Source: Clonostachys chloroleuca
Taxonomy: Eukaryota > Ascomycota > Sordariomycetes > Hypocreales > Bionectriaceae
Length of the DNA stretch: 64,000 bases
Direction of reading: 5' to 3'
NCBI GenBank assembly: GCA_037952775.1
Contig: JBANAY010000004.1
Coordinates: 2,046,001 to 2,110,000, forward strand
The position numbers were made by a program, and so were the translations under genes. The notes beneath the pieces are model-generated. The model was not told where the DNA came from. It saw only the letters and a program-made list of their open reading frames with translations, and did not search any database. Numbering within the stretch: position 1 is the stretch's first letter; the number at the start of each line of letters is the position of its first letter. Below, piece after piece: positions 23,313 through 35,345 of this stretch.

Positions 23313-24363
23313 TCATGATGAGCTCTCGGGAAGTAAAGTCGCACGTAGGTTAGCGATGCTCTTATACGATGCCATGCAACATCCGCCCACAAGGATCTCT
23401 GGCCAACATCCTCTCATCTGGGTCTGCCTCACGACATCGGCCAGCTGCGTCTCCCATTGCACTTGGTTCTCCCCCAGCCCGTCAACGGGAACCTCCCACT
23501 TCTGAGTCTCTGTGTTGTAGACCTCCCCGTTTGTGCCGTCAGGGTAGAGGACCAGCGCCGGCCACTCGTCGATGGTCCCCTCCTCAACCATCTTGGTGAT
23601 CGTCCCCTCGTACTTCTGCAGCAGAGAGTCCAGCTTCCAGGTCTTGGTACAGTTGATCCCGACCCCCAAGGCCTCACTAGCCCAACACCTGGATCCAGCA
23701 TCGCCCGAACAGCTGCCTCCACCGACGAGCCGTCGGGAAGCGTCTCGGCCTCTCCTGGGAACAGGGCAGAAACCCAGTACGGCACGTCCCTCAGCCCGTC
23801 CACGGAGGCGATGGCCCTCCGCACCGCCGCGATCTCGTCCACGCGCGGCAGCGTCTCGAGCGCGACGAAGCCGATCCTCGACGACGCCCCCCGCGGACCG
23901 CCTCACCAAACAGCCCCAGCCGCTCGCGGTGCCACACCTCCAGCGCCTCGCCCGAGTCGTGCGCGGCGTCGTACCGCCCGCTGTACTCCTGGCTGGGGAT
24001 CATGCACGCCCCGTAGGGCCCTACGCTCAGCGCCACCTGCGCGTGTTCCGCCTTGGCCCGCTCCGCGATGTCCACGGCGGTCGCGATGTACCCCGGAATG
24101 GCCGCGGGCGGGATACCCGACGGGGTCTGCGAGGTCCTCGTGTCCGCGAAGCCCCGGATGGAGACCTGGTAGGTGGCCGTGAGGAGCACGTCGACGGGGA
24201 CGTGGCCAAAGTTGGACTGGCACTTCAGCAGGGTCTCGTTGTCGGACACGAGGAGGTGCGACGACCAGAGCGGCGTCGAGTGACTGCTGAATTTGACGGC
24301 GAAGTCGGTCTCGAGCGAGGTGCCGAGACCGCCGTCTAGAATCTTGATTCGGGTCGTTGTCAT
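23313..24363 (-). CDS. Homocysteine S-methyltransferase, Mht1/Sam4 type (two apparent frameshifts)
   Basis: Transfers a methyl group from S-methylmethionine or S-adenosylmethionine to homocysteine, giving methionine; a cytosolic zinc enzyme. The start at MTTTRIKILDGGLGTSLE fits the family; no intron is needed. Visible: DGGLGT, LLTATYQ, the catalytic zinc cysteines in VGINCT and VGGCC, and family-typical spacing. The frame changes twice: after FGEAVRG at the run of six C (23887-23892), and at the run of five C (23663-23667) inside RPWGVGINC. In both places one more C on the plus strand restores a continuous 350-residue enzyme, the normal length, and the repaired peptides (VRGGASSRIGFVALE and RPWGVGINCTKTW) fit the family. 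The gene is probably functional with assembly errors. The region is much more GC-rich than its flanks. Confidence 0.88.
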
Positions 24364-24952
24364 TGTGGGTTGCTTGAGGAGAAACGGGCGTTGTGGAATC
24401 GTGGATGGCTGAAGAAATCGGGGAGGCCCCTCGTGGGCCAATTATTTATCCGGAAGGAAAAACTCGATAAACCATGAGGCGGAAGCACTCACTTGAAGCG
24501 TTTGCAAAGATTTTGGATGAATATTACATGAGCTATCTTATTGATGAATCGCACTGATTTAGATTTTGGTGTCAACGCATCGTGGTAAGGGTTAATATGA
24601 TGATGCGATGGTACCCCCACTTGTTCAGCTTTGCGAAATGGATAGAGTCTATATACGGGATTGGGGTCTCATTCACAGAAATCCAGCCGCATAAGTTTGT
24701 TGAGGAGGCGAGCGGCAGAGAGCTGAAATGGGGTATGCCATTTGCTCCCCCGGTGTTCCGATCCCCGGCACTGAAAATGTACAAGTTAAAGTACGCATTG
24801 CAAGAGAGATGGAACGGCGCATATCTGCAGAAAAGGACTTCATTTCATAGTATCGTAATTTAATAGTTGTCTCATGATTTTGTTGCGAGGGCGTGCTGAG
24901 GCTCAACCATTGGACCCTTAATGCCAACAAACATACTACATAACAATATCCA
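24364..24952. other. Spacer between methyltransferase and metacaspase genes
   Basis: Promoter of the methyltransferase and 3' flank of the metacaspase gene, both minus strand. Nothing recognised. Confidence 0.5.
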
Positions 24953-26508
24953 TTACATGACAAACTTCAGGTTGGTATCTACGATGGGTTAGTCAACTGC
25001 ATACGGATGAAGAGATGGGAATACGGCATACCGAGCGGGTGACTGCACGAGAGCTGGGGCTTCTGGGAGTACTTCTCCATGAGAATATCTCGGATGTTGT
25101 TCAACAGCTCAACATAGGTCTGGTCGGGATTGGCCTTGAGAGCAGAGATGAATGCATAGGACATGGCACCGGTAGCCTTGTTGGCAATGGTGGCGTCGGC
25201 ACTGGGATTTACACGTTAGCAGGGCAGGAAAGAGGGTGCAGCTGGAGGGATGTTGGTATATCGACTCACGATGTCTGATCATCCTTGCTACCAGACCACA
25301 TGACGACATCAGCTGGCGAGGTTCGGGTGTCTTTGGTCTTGTTGTAGCCATCATTACCCATCATGGCAGTCTTGGCAAATCCGAAGACGGAGCTGGCAAC
25401 ACCTGCCATGTCGCCTGAGGCATAGGAAGTGAAGGCACCGAGAAGACCCTGGCCCGCTTCCTTGGCCAGGTTGGGCTCCTTCAGAATTCCCTTGGTGGAG
25501 TAGACGTAGGGCAGATCCATGACAGTGGCAGAGTGACAGGAATCAAAGATAGCGGTCAAACGAACACCAGCCTTGAGGGGCTTGACACACATAGCGTGAA
25601 TGTCGTCGTCTACGATGTGGCCATTCTCTGTGTGGTCGACGGGATAGATGACTTCATCATAGCCGTCATCCTCATCACCGTCCAAGTCTTCAGTTTGACC
25701 TCCGTGTCCTAGATTACGCATGAGCAAACGGGGGTTTTAGATCAAATTTGCGACAAACGGGAGCAAGTAATACCTGAATAGTGAAGGAATAATGAGTCGT
25801 TGGGCTCAGCGCCGCCTACGAGCCAGCCCATGGCACGCTCGATGTTGGCCTTAGTGGGCCTCATGATGGGGTTTTCTTGGTCGTCGGTCAGGATAACCAT
25901 ATCTTCCTTCTTGTAGTTGTACCTCTCCATAAGGAAAGAAGAGACATTGTGGACATCGTTGATGCAGCCTCTGAGCTCGCCCTTCTGGCCAAAGTAGTTG
26001 ATACCGATGAGCAAAGCCTTCCTCTTACCGGTACAGTTGGAGTACTGGAAGGTGTAGCCCTCAGGTGCACCATGTCCGAACTGCTGGGGAACGTTAGATG
26101 GCGGAGGGGGTGGTACTGCTGGCGGTTTTGGTGACTGGGAGCTGCGAGAGGATACCCATAGGCATCAAGGCCAGCAGGAGGAGGGTGAGAAGGCGGGGGA
26201 GGGCGGTTGTATTGTTGTTGAGGTGGTGGTTGATGGTGTTGTTGATATCCACCGCCACCGCCGTATCCGCCATAACCTTGGCCTTGCTGGTAACCGCCTT
26301 GGCCTTGCTGGTAACCGTAATTTGGCTGCTGCTGCTGGTACCCTCCATACCCTCCATGGCCTGGAGGAGGACCTGGAGGAGGAGCGTGGTAGTTGCCGCC
26401 GCCATATCCGCCGCCGCCGCCATAACCTCCTCCTCCTCCGCCGTTGTAGCCGTGATGGTCCTGAGAACCGTAGTGTCCCTGACCGGGGTAGCCGCCTCCG
26501 TACGACAT
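24953..26508 (-). CDS. Type I metacaspase, four exons (apparent frameshift in N-terminal region)
   Basis: Ca2+-dependent cysteine protease cleaving after Arg/Lys, linked in fungi to stress, proteostasis and cell death. Exons: 26508-25774, 25708-25270, 25201-25032 and 24978-24953; introns of 65, 68 and 53 nt. The N-terminal about 150 residues are a Gly/Tyr/Gln/Pro-rich prodomain (YGGGG and YQQGQG repeats). The peptidase C14 core begins near [15 protein letters not shown]. The catalytic His lies in YSGHGGQ, reconstituted across intron 1, and the catalytic Cys in FDSCHSA. The C-terminus DTNLKFVM matches the family. The frame shifts between YPLAAP and [16 protein letters not shown]. One extra base at the GGG at 26137-26139 gives a continuous 456-residue protein; no GT-AG pair of usable size and phase does. 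Confidence 0.92.
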
Positions 26509-28605
26509 TGCAAAGTAGATCAAAGTCCCCTTATGAACGGCTTGCACAAAGTGGTCTTATTCCAAGTTCCTGCTGGTGTGTGAGAATGAGCTGCAGGCAG
26601 CGTGGGTGAAATGCTGAGGTTGACGGGGAAATGAGAGCCCAGCCAGTGGTATGCGGCTACTAAAGCTAAAGGAATGACCAGCGTGTTCGCTAATAAGTAC
26701 TTACTACCGTCGGTAAGGTAACCAGATGACTAGCACGGACCATGTGTAGGGACAGCACGCGTGTTGCTTGGAACGAAGCAGAGCTGGGGAGAAATTTCGA
26801 GTCTATTATTAGTTCAGCTTTTTTTGTGAGGTAGCCAACCGCAGTATTACGTGGGCAGTCACAGGGCAGAGGGAATTGGCCGGATGGATCGAGACGTTGC
26901 TGACTGAGGTGTCGCGCTGGGCTGATGCCGTGCAGGTGGTGTGAATGAATGAATGAATGAGCGCCCAGCCCAGCGCTGGAGGAGGGGCAGAGCTGAATCG
27001 CAGCCCAGAAACGCCCCGGAAGTGAGGGGCAGAGGGACCCTTGTAGTGGAGGGACGTCGCATGTAGGGGTGCATTAGCCTCACTGCCTCAGGGCTGCTGG
27101 GCTGGGCCACGCTATCCCCAGCCACGGCCTCCAGAGCTCCCACAGCTCTCTCCCACAGGGCTCGCCCGCTGCATTCATGTCCCTCCAGGTTTGCATAGAA
27201 CGATAGCCAGCCCTAGGAACTGCTTAGTAGCCTCGCTCGGTTAGGATCTGCCGCACTACTACTGCCTACAGGCTACAGCCGCTGCGAGCTTCTTGTTCCC
27301 TCCATTCCGTTCTGCCAAGATGGCTCTCGGCAAGAGCGCGAGCTCCAGCTAAGCCGTTAGCAGGTGTGGCTCAAGCAGGTGCGATGCCGAGACTTGCTGA
27401 CGCGGCCTGCTGGCAATTCTCTACGGCGCCACTTTCTCACCGCAGGAAGTCGCTCTTGGCACATACAATCATCCACATCGCCGTGTATGTATTCATGTAT
27501 TGAGGTCACAAGAGGTCTCTGTCTGCTAGGTACCTAACCCAACAGCACAGCCGCTGATCCCACCAGCCCGGCGCCCGACACGGCCCGACCCTGCCCCAAG
27601 CAAAGGATATACCAATGCCAGGCTAGTTGTGGCCTACGAGTGAATGACTGGAGTCACCAGGCGATTATTGTGTATTCAGTGCCACAGGTGTTTGTTCAGA
27701 CACAAAATAGCACAGTGCATGTGCTTTGTACTACAGCCGCCTACTAGCAGCCCACTGGCGTCCCTGTTGCGGCCCGCAATGGGGTGCCCATGGGTGATGG
27801 ATGCCCTGCAGGTCATTGAAGCCTGTCCATCTCTTCCGATGCTGTTTGGAGCAAGTCACATCACTGATGGACCAGGCAGGTAGACAGGTAGACAGGCAGA
27901 TAGTATCTGTACCTTAGGTTGGGTACCTAGTAATACTCCAGACATGCATAGACGCATTTTGGTTCTGTGAGCAGGCCTGTTGACAGGCAATCCCCCCACT
28001 ATCAGTCCCCGATTCCTCCCCATGCGCATGTGCCATCTTACCTTCAAGAAATCCTCCTTCGTACCACAAACACCTCACTTAAAGTTTCTCTTCCCAGCCA
28101 AATACTCCCGGGGCCCTCTTCAAAGAACTCACGCTCCTGCGCTGAGAACCTACCAATTCTGAACCTCGGACCGAGTGTGCTACTTCCCCCGCAGGCACCT
28201 GCTTGAGAAACATACTTGTAACACCTACTGCGGGCACCTGACAACAGACGGACCACTTGCCATCTGCCCCAACACCCCTACCTTGCCTCCATCTCTTGGC
28301 TTCCACGTTCTTGGACCAAACATCCTCTTTCCCACTCCTTCCCTGTCTCGTGCGGCAGATAAACGGGCGTAACTCTTTTTGTATTGAGTTGGCGGCCTCC
28401 TGGAAGAACAGTGGAACTTTCCCTCATTTTTCTCTTGGCTCATTTCCAGCCTCTGCGCTGCAGTCCTCAAATCCAGGTCTGATAGTCAGCCGGCAGAGTT
28501 GAGTCGCAAGCTCACGCAAACCTGAAGACTTGTGGTTTATTTGTTCAATCCCCCCGCCATTTCCTCAAAGAGTACTCGGCTCGAAGTCACCCAAAATCAT
28601 TCGCC
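26509..28605. other. Divergent promoter region, 2.1 kb
   Basis: Lies between the metacaspase (-) and the WW-domain gene (+). Short tandem GAAT units at about 26940-26961 and GTAGACAG units at about 27880-27900. 28000-28560 is pyrimidine-rich and probably the long leader and core promoter of the WW-domain gene. No gene seen. Confidence 0.5.
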
Positions 28606-29553
28606 ATGTCTTTCTTTAGCAAGATCGCCAAAGAGTTCGAGGGCCTAGGCCTAGGGGATGAGAAGAAGGAGAAGAAGGAAAAGTACGAGGAGAAGGTGGA
28701 GGAAGTGCCACCTCCACAGTACCAGCAGAGCCACCAGCAGAATCAGCAGAGCTACCAGCAAAACTACCAACACACCCGTGAGGAACACGGGGGATATGGT
28801 TGTATGTCCGCCCTGCGTATCAACATTTGATGTTCATGACACTAATTGTCGTTGGTAGCCCCAAACCCTTCCGGTGGTCCATCCTACGGACAACATGGAG
28901 GCTACGACAGCCCCAGCTCTCCCCCTCCTTCGCAGTATCCTGCCTCCCCCGCTGTGCCCAATTATCAGCCACCCTCTGACAAGCCTCCCTTGCCCAATGG
29001 CTGGAGACCTTTCTTCGACCAGCAGTACCAGAGATGGTACTACCTAGAGGAGGCCACCGGACGAACCCAGTGGGAAGCACCCGGCTACCAAGCTTCCTTC
29101 CAGGACGGTTCTGACTCTAGAGGAGCCGGAGGTGACCACGGATATGAAGCACATGGAGGTGGCTATGGCTATCCTCAGGGTGCTCCTTCAGGCCATGGCG
29201 GCGGCGATGAGGGTCATCGTGGCGACGGCGATTACGGAGAGAAGTCCGAGGAGAAGAAGGATAAGAAGGACAAGCAGGACAAGAAGAGTAATAAGGGTAT
29301 GTACTTGGCTGCTGGTGCTGGCCTTGCCGCGGGAGCTGTGGGTGGTGCCTTGCTTTACAATGCTCTTGACGACAGTGATAGCGATAAAGAGGAGCATCAT
29401 CACCATTACTATTCTGGTGGAGGAGGCGGTGGTCACAGCCATTACGAGCACGAAGAGCGGCATTACGAGCACAGGAGTGGCAGCGACAGAAGCAGCAGCA
29501 GCAGCAGTAGCGAGTCGGAGGAGGAGGAAGAGGAAGAGGAGTACTCAGACTAG
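28606..29553 (+). CDS. WW-domain protein with glycine-zipper segment, two exons
   Basis: Exons 28606-28801 and 28859-29553 around a 57-nt intron (GTATGT...TAG); 296 residues. Order: charged Lys/Glu N-terminus (MSFFSKIAKEFEGLGLG), Gln/Tyr-rich stretch, Pro/Ser-rich stretch, one WW domain (PPLPNGWRPFF ... WYYLEEATGRTQWEAPGY, both Trp and the Pro present), a Gly/His-rich spacer, a Lys/Asp cluster, then a short hydrophobic AAGAGLAAGAVGGALL segment of glycine-zipper type, and a His/Ser/Glu tail ending in about eight acidic residues. WW domains bind proline-rich peptides; the hydrophobic segment may insert in or associate with membranes (inference). Function unknown. It is divergent from the metacaspase, whose prodomain is proline-rich. 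Confidence 0.85.
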
Positions 29554-31132
29554 TCGAAACCCTTTGTGTTATCATCGGGCTTCTCTCTAGATGATGGGAA
29601 AATATTCAGGTCGCCAATCGTTTTATACGAATTGTAGTGCCTGATCTTTCCGACTCATTTATCTGGCCTATGATGGGAAACAGTCTCTGTCTCACAAGCC
29701 TATGGGTAAAGGCATGATGGCATGATTTTACGAGCTACATAGTCGCATAACCTCGCCTCTAATTGAAATATCTTACACGATTGACTTGTCGCCCTATTCT
29801 GCTCTCGGCTGTGCTCTCTTGTGTGAGTTTTCGTACGACTACTACTCTCAATTGACGGGTGAAGAGATAAATTCGCTTTCGGAATATTAAAACAAGCGTG
29901 GTCTACAATGGGTTGATTGAGAAAGTTGAGACGCTTTTCAATCCAAATCAGAGCTCTCAGAGAATCGGGTCTGCTCTTAACTTCTTGGGTCGTTTATCAA
30001 CAGACCTTTCGACCACGTTGTGCTCCTCGATTTTAGCCAGACTATGAAGACGAAGAGCAAGCATACCAGATCTTAATTGGGGTTCGGATAGAGATACACT
30101 GGGGACCTGGGGCTTCCTACTGCCGTTGAAATAAGGTTAAACTTGATATCAGGGTCCCATCCATGTGCAAGTGGCTATTCAAGCTATCGCCCCCTGAGGT
30201 CCAGAACAGGTGCCAAGAATAGAAACGGTTGATAATCAAATACAATACCGCTTAATACATAAATTCATAAATTGATTAGGAACTTAGAGTAGTATTTTAA
30301 AATCTCAAAATTTACCGCGTCGCTGTCTCTCATATTGCCTTAGGTGCCAAATGCTTTAATAGCAGTAAAGAGCACGAAATTTGACAACAAATAGTACTCC
30401 TATAGTTCTCAAACATTGATAAGATTGAAAAAGCTTCGCTGGACTACAAGAACCGGAATTTGAGTACAGAGTATTGGACTGGGGATAACATAACACCACA
30501 CCTTAGATTTATGAGTTGATAACTTTGAATGTAAGCTGCCAACTACACAGAAATCAAACAGCTTTCCACAACAGCTATTAAAATTGGGGATTTAATTGGT
30601 CTATGTATTCTCATTTCATCGAATAGCTTATGTTATTGGCTAGTCAATCGACCTATCGTAGCAGCCGTAAAATCACTGAAAGGAGCGTCTCCTAAGAGGG
30701 GAATTTACAATAGAAAATATGAGAAGAGCTGAAAGGTTGTTGTTTTTCTACAGATGATAAGACTAGCTAATTTATCCACTTTGTATAACCTTGAAAGTAT
30801 GCTCCGACCCAGTACACTTGAGTATGTGCATGTGCTTAGATCTTAATTTGAAGTAACGAGGGCTAGCTACGTCTGCGCGAAAGTAGTTAAGTTCTGATGG
30901 CTGTCCCCAGCAGTAAAGCAACTGCACTGATTATGTACTGAGTGTGAAAACTTGTTGATAAATTAAATTAATTTAGAACCGATTCCGTTGTCAACTCATG
31001 TAAACTCGGTCGACTTGGTTCATAATGGCTAATACCAAATAATTTCATAAAATCAAATACATTAACTTCGTAATTGTTTCTCTTTGGAAGCATGCAAAAT
31101 CCCTTTGCGAATCAAGCCACCACCGTCGCTTT
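29554..31132. other. AT-rich gene-free stretch
   Basis: 3' flanks of the two convergent neighbours, then (about 30000-31060) AT-rich sequence without open frames on either strand. It could be a decayed repeat, but no terminal repeats or element-like frames were seen. Confidence 0.45.
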
Positions 31133-31783
31133 TCATTTTTTGCGTGCGCCATTCAGTAGCCTGGTGGCGGCGAGCCCCCCAATCGCCGACTGTATCATAT
31201 GTCTTGTGCTCCTCTCTTCTGGGTCGCGGCTATTTATCCCACGGTCTATGATGGCAGCTCCTACAGCCGCCGTGGCAACCCGTGCCCCCTTTGTGCCTGC
31301 CCAGGGCCCGGGGTGGTGCCGTACTCTGATGGCTTCGATGGCTGCTGCATCGAGGGCCGCTTTGGCAGCCTGTCCTAGTCGGTCGTCCTTGTGCGGGACA
31401 CTCTTGGCCCGGTGCTGGTCTTTGTGTTCGCTACTGCGTCGAGGTGAATGTTTCAGTGGGGGAGAGTCATATCTGCGGCTGTGCCTATCTGGATGGCGAC
31501 TGCTGGATGGGTACTGATGACTTGGGGTAGAGTGGCGGTACTTGCGACGATCTGGGGAGGGTGAGTAGTTTCGTCGCCGGTGCACGTCTCGAGTTGAGCT
31601 CCTCGGCGGTTCTTGGTGGTGATCATATGGGTCTAGACTTTTGCTCCTTTTGTAATCTGGGGAGCACGCTCGCGGTCTTCGGCTGCCATGGTCTCGATAG
31701 TCTCTATCCAGGCTGTAGAAGTTTTCGCGACGAGGCTCGCGATGAGGCTCATGGCGAGGGCGCCTTCGGTGATAGTCTGCCAT
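31133..31783 (-). CDS. Arg/Ser/His-rich protein with conserved alanine-glycine C-terminus
   Basis: Single exon, 216 residues. The first about 130 residues are very basic and rich in Arg, Ser, His and Tyr (RRRPRHEPHREPRR, SPSPDRRKYR), resembling SR-type low-complexity regions. The C-terminal about 80 residues are ordered in character: AAKAALDAAAIEAIRVR, HHPGPWAGTKGARVATAA, VGAAIIDRG and SAIGGLAATRL. This PGPW...KGxRVATAAxGAA signature recurs in many Eurotiales proteins of unknown function that carry Arg-rich repeats. No catalytic motif. Possible roles in RNA binding or as a membrane-associated coat are speculation. Confidence 0.7.
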   Translation of the reverse strand: MADYHRRRPRHEPHREPRRENFYSLDRDYRDHGSRRPRACSPDYKRSKSLDPYDHHQEPPRSSTRDVHRRRNYSPSPDRRKYRHSTPSHQYPSSSRHPDRHSRRYDSPPLKHSPRRSSEHKDQHRAKSVPHKDDRLGQAAKAALDAAAIEAIRVRHHPGPWAGTKGARVATAAVGAAIIDRGINSRDPEERSTRHMIQSAIGGLAATRLLNGARKK

Positions 31784-33795
31784 TATTGCGGAGTAAGTCG
31801 GGACAGATCAGGGGAGAGAATAGACTGTCTCAATAATAGGTGCCGAGAGATAGCTCAGCTAGCTAGAATTTTTTCTACCTCTAGGCATCCTTTACTGGGC
31901 AATTAAAGATAAAATTGCGAGGCAGGTAGAAGCCCGTTTCGTGCATCGTCATCCAATTGACATCATCCACTCATCTTCCCTCTTTCTCTGGTGAAGTCGC
32001 CACACGAAAACATGGAGCGACAATAGACGTCATTAATCTGGAGAAAAGGGTCTGGTGGTGCGGCAGCCTTCCTTGTGTTGCCTTTTCTGCCCACTGAAAT
32101 AAGTGGTGGTTGGAGACGTTCAAGGATGTGGGTGGCGATCGCGACAGGGAAGCGGCCTGATCACGATTGCAACCTGCACCATTGTCCTGCTCCCCGATCT
32201 ATGTACCCACATGCAGCTACCATGAAAGGGAGGCATTCTTGAGCTATCTTGGCTTTATAATTTGTTTTATATGAAGGGACGCGCTTGCTCGGATGACGTG
32301 TGGGCTTGGCTATGAAGTCATTCCATCGCGACTGTGGAGGGCTCGTCGTGCTTGCGTTTCGAAAGAATGAGATGCATTATCTGCTAGGACTTTTATGCAT
32401 CAGTCCATACATCTCCTATGTAATCCAGAAGGGTGCCAGCAAGCATCGGGCCACATAATGCGACACGTTCAATTGCTTTGACGAAGAGATCATAACCGCC
32501 TATCGCAACTGCGACGTTTTGACTCTAGAAGAGGCGAAGGCATGGGCCCTTCGTGCTAACAAATGAGCAGTAAATCATCGTTTTCGATTTTCTTAGACCA
32601 CCTAATGTCTTTGGAATCACGAGTTTCATTTCTTCAAACCAGCAGATGATAGCCGATAAATTTATGTTTTGAATTGGCTGAACCTTCACGACACCCTCAG
32701 CCGATCGCGATTCCAAGGAGCAACGAAAAAAAAGCTTCATTATAGAATTAATAAATGTTTCAATATCATGAATTGAATCATTGAAATTCCACAGCAGAGA
32801 CTTAGTGAGCAGTAAAGGTATACGAGTGCATTAGTCGGTGCTAGAGAGGGGAGATTCATAACACAATGAAAGAGAGAAATTTGTTATCGAGCATTGGATC
32901 TCTTTCCTATCTCTACTACAAGTACGTTCCTCTGGTCGGGATCTAAGAATTGCTCTCGAACCAAGCCACATATCTGTGCAAAAGCAAGTGATCTTGAACC
33001 ATCCCTCCAACCCTATCCAATCGTGATCCATTTTGAGCGATTGGCAGAAAGCCTCCCAATTGAAATAAACCTACTACTCCAAGACATCACAACATATTCG
33101 CAGGGCCTCATTTTGCTCTACCTATTGTGGCAGAAGCCTACTATGGATCACATAGATAACCAAGACTAGGAAGTTATTAGATACATAGGAGCAAAAATTC
33201 TCCTCTGAGGGAAATATTGCTGGATTCACCTGCAATTCCAGGTGTCGGTCCAGATCCAGCTCCAGCCTAATTGTAGAGTCGGAAAGAAGACCTGTTGCTG
33301 CGCAATTTTTCCCTCATCTTAGTGTAGTTTTCTCAGTATCGGTCGGGTAGACTATACTACCCGCATAATATGATGAGTCCTCGCCTTAATGGAATACATA
33401 AACCTATCCGGTAGCTAGCTCGGCTTCGGAATCAACCCGTGGATGCCGGGCACTTACGCGTAGCGTTAACGGCTTGAAACGCTAAAGGATCCATGCTAGG
33501 CTACATGTCGGGGCCACCGAGTGGCCCAGAGCAAAGCTTCAATCCAGGCTCATTGAACCAAGTTCAAGCTAGTTCCACTAAAAAGATGGACGATAGGTGC
33601 CTTGACGTTCACTGGCAGATACCAGAGATGAGGGATCCCAGCTCGATGATGACGATACTCTGCTTTATTAGCCAGTATAGTACTCAGAATCAAACACACT
33701 TATGTGATATTCTTTTTAAATAATAATCCTCGTTATCTATCGCACACCCACGCATCGCACTGATTTCCAACCTGAGTTAGGTCGCGCCGTCGGCG

Positions 33796-34077
33796 ATGAC
33801 CCTTGCAAGTAACTACGCCTTTGAAAGGTACAAGAGCCAGGCTGAACTCGCAGTAGCTTTGCCATGGTTACCGAGCCTCATAGATTCAATGATACCTATG
33901 GAACTGTGCCTCGCCTATCTCTACCCACACACATCACATATAGGGGGGCGAAACGCGGCAGAGATTTCGCAGGGGTTGAGGACAGTCCAAGATGTCTATT
34001 CAGCTCTGCTCGAGCTGAAATATTCTAAGACATATTACGATAACGGCTTTGCGTCATTTTTTCCAGGACGAAAGTGA
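33796..34077 (+). CDS. Hypothetical small ORF
   Basis: 93 codons from an ATG (MTLASNYAFERYKSQAEL) to a stop, in otherwise frame-poor DNA. The composition is protein-like, but there is no domain, no signal peptide and no recognisable family. It could be a real orphan gene, one exon of a longer gene, or chance. Confidence 0.25.
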   Translation: MTLASNYAFERYKSQAELAVALPWLPSLIDSMIPMELCLAYLYPHTSHIGGRNAAEISQGLRTVQDVYSALLELKYSKTYYDNGFASFFPGRK

Positions 34078-34796
34078 GGCGAATCGAACTTTGTAATTCG
34101 CACCTAAACTGTTGTGAGATTCAGCCCTCCTGCTCCAATTGAAGCTTACATACCCTACACCGCCTCGATCCCGGCGGTAACTTCCCGGTCCTTAGCCCCG
34201 CTTATGCATTTGATCAAGATACGTATACAATGTGCGATAGTAATGTGTAGAAAAAGAAACTTGGAGGCGGGAAGGCGGGCGGAGCGCGGGTAAAGACCAA
34301 ATCATCACATTATGACAAAGTGGCGCCGTTAACCCTTGAAGGTTGTGGGCTGAGAAGCTCACTAGTTCCAAGGAAAGAATACGATTGCGGCGAGGCAGAG
34401 TTAAAAATCATGGGATTGGTGGAATGGCATTTTCGATTCGCGATGGTGTGGATACTTGTTTCGTGTGTAGGTGACGGCTCACACTTCTCACCTCCTCACC
34501 TTGTAACACGGCTGTCACTTTGCATGGATCTATAGTTTTTTTTTTGTTGCAAGTGAGACAGAGGAGTCTGGGATTATCTATTGGCTCAGGCAAACTCCTT
34601 AATAATGCATGATGGTGGCTCGGTCATGTCCCCCCCGTGGAGCCCACAGACTTTGCCCACCAGCACCAGTTATGACCTCTTGGGGGTTAAGCTCATGCAG
34701 GTGAGAACTGAGGTAGCTGGCAATAGTTGTCCCGGTATGACCTACTGCCTCATTGGCTTGAACGCAACTGGAGAGGAGGCTTGTGCGGACAGGGGT

Positions 34797-35345
34797 CTAT
34801 CTTTCAGCTGCGATGGCACCACCTCTCATCATATCTCCTTCTGGAATATGACTTCCTGCTTGATTTGAATTTTGATTCACTTCTGCATAATTAGGGTGAC
34901 TTTTGGAGAGCTGAAAGATTCCTGGATTCAATACCAGCTCTACATCGTCAGCATACCCAGAACCTGGTACTTTTACGTGTACTCGTACTCGGTTAGAATG
35001 TGGCTTATCTTCCCAGCTGCTTTCCTTTGCTTTCTTTTTCCGGGAGTAGGACTGCATTGAGAGATTTGTAAGTAGCGCTAGCTTCTTGTCGATCTGTGGC
35101 ACAGATAACGGTAGAGTTACAATAACTTTTCCTGCAGTGACTGTGCCTATCTTGGGTTTTGTGCACGAGGCATAAACCTTCTTAAGTCTGTCACCGCACA
35201 CACACTGAATGACTTGATTCTCTGTGTTACTTAATTTGGTGCAATGCAGGATTATTCCTTTTAATGTGATAACATAAATCTGAATAGGCACTGGATCAAC
35301 TTGGATATCGTACCATTCGTGGGTAGGCGCGATGAACGATTTCAT
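34797..35345 (-). CDS. Hypothetical protein, possibly one exon of a larger gene
   Basis: 182 codons from MKSFIAPTHEWYDI. The first half alternates hydrophobic and polar residues (VPIQIYVITLKGIILHCTKL and VTAGKVIVTLPLSV) and looks like folded beta-rich protein; the middle is basic (SRKKKAKESSWEDK). No known domain. Another minus-strand frame just upstream (35415-35738) has a similar basic KKKAR cluster and could be a preceding exon, but I could not find a convincing junction. Confidence 0.3.
   Translation of the reverse strand: MKSFIAPTHEWYDIQVDPVPIQIYVITLKGIILHCTKLSNTENQVIQCVCGDRLKKVYASCTKPKIGTVTAGKVIVTLPLSVPQIDKKLALLTNLSMQSYSRKKKAKESSWEDKPHSNRVRVHVKVPGSGYADDVELVLNPGIFQLSKSHPNYAEVNQNSNQAGSHIPEGDMMRGGAIAAER

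Noticed and set aside
23457..24339. Plus-strand frames of about 240-255 codons opposite the homocysteine methyltransferase
   Set aside because: Arg/Pro/Ala-rich antisense readings of a GC-rich gene.
26098..26609. Plus-strand Val/Ala-rich frames opposite the metacaspase start
   Set aside because: Antisense of the Gly/Gln-rich prodomain; they look like membrane segments only because of codon complement.
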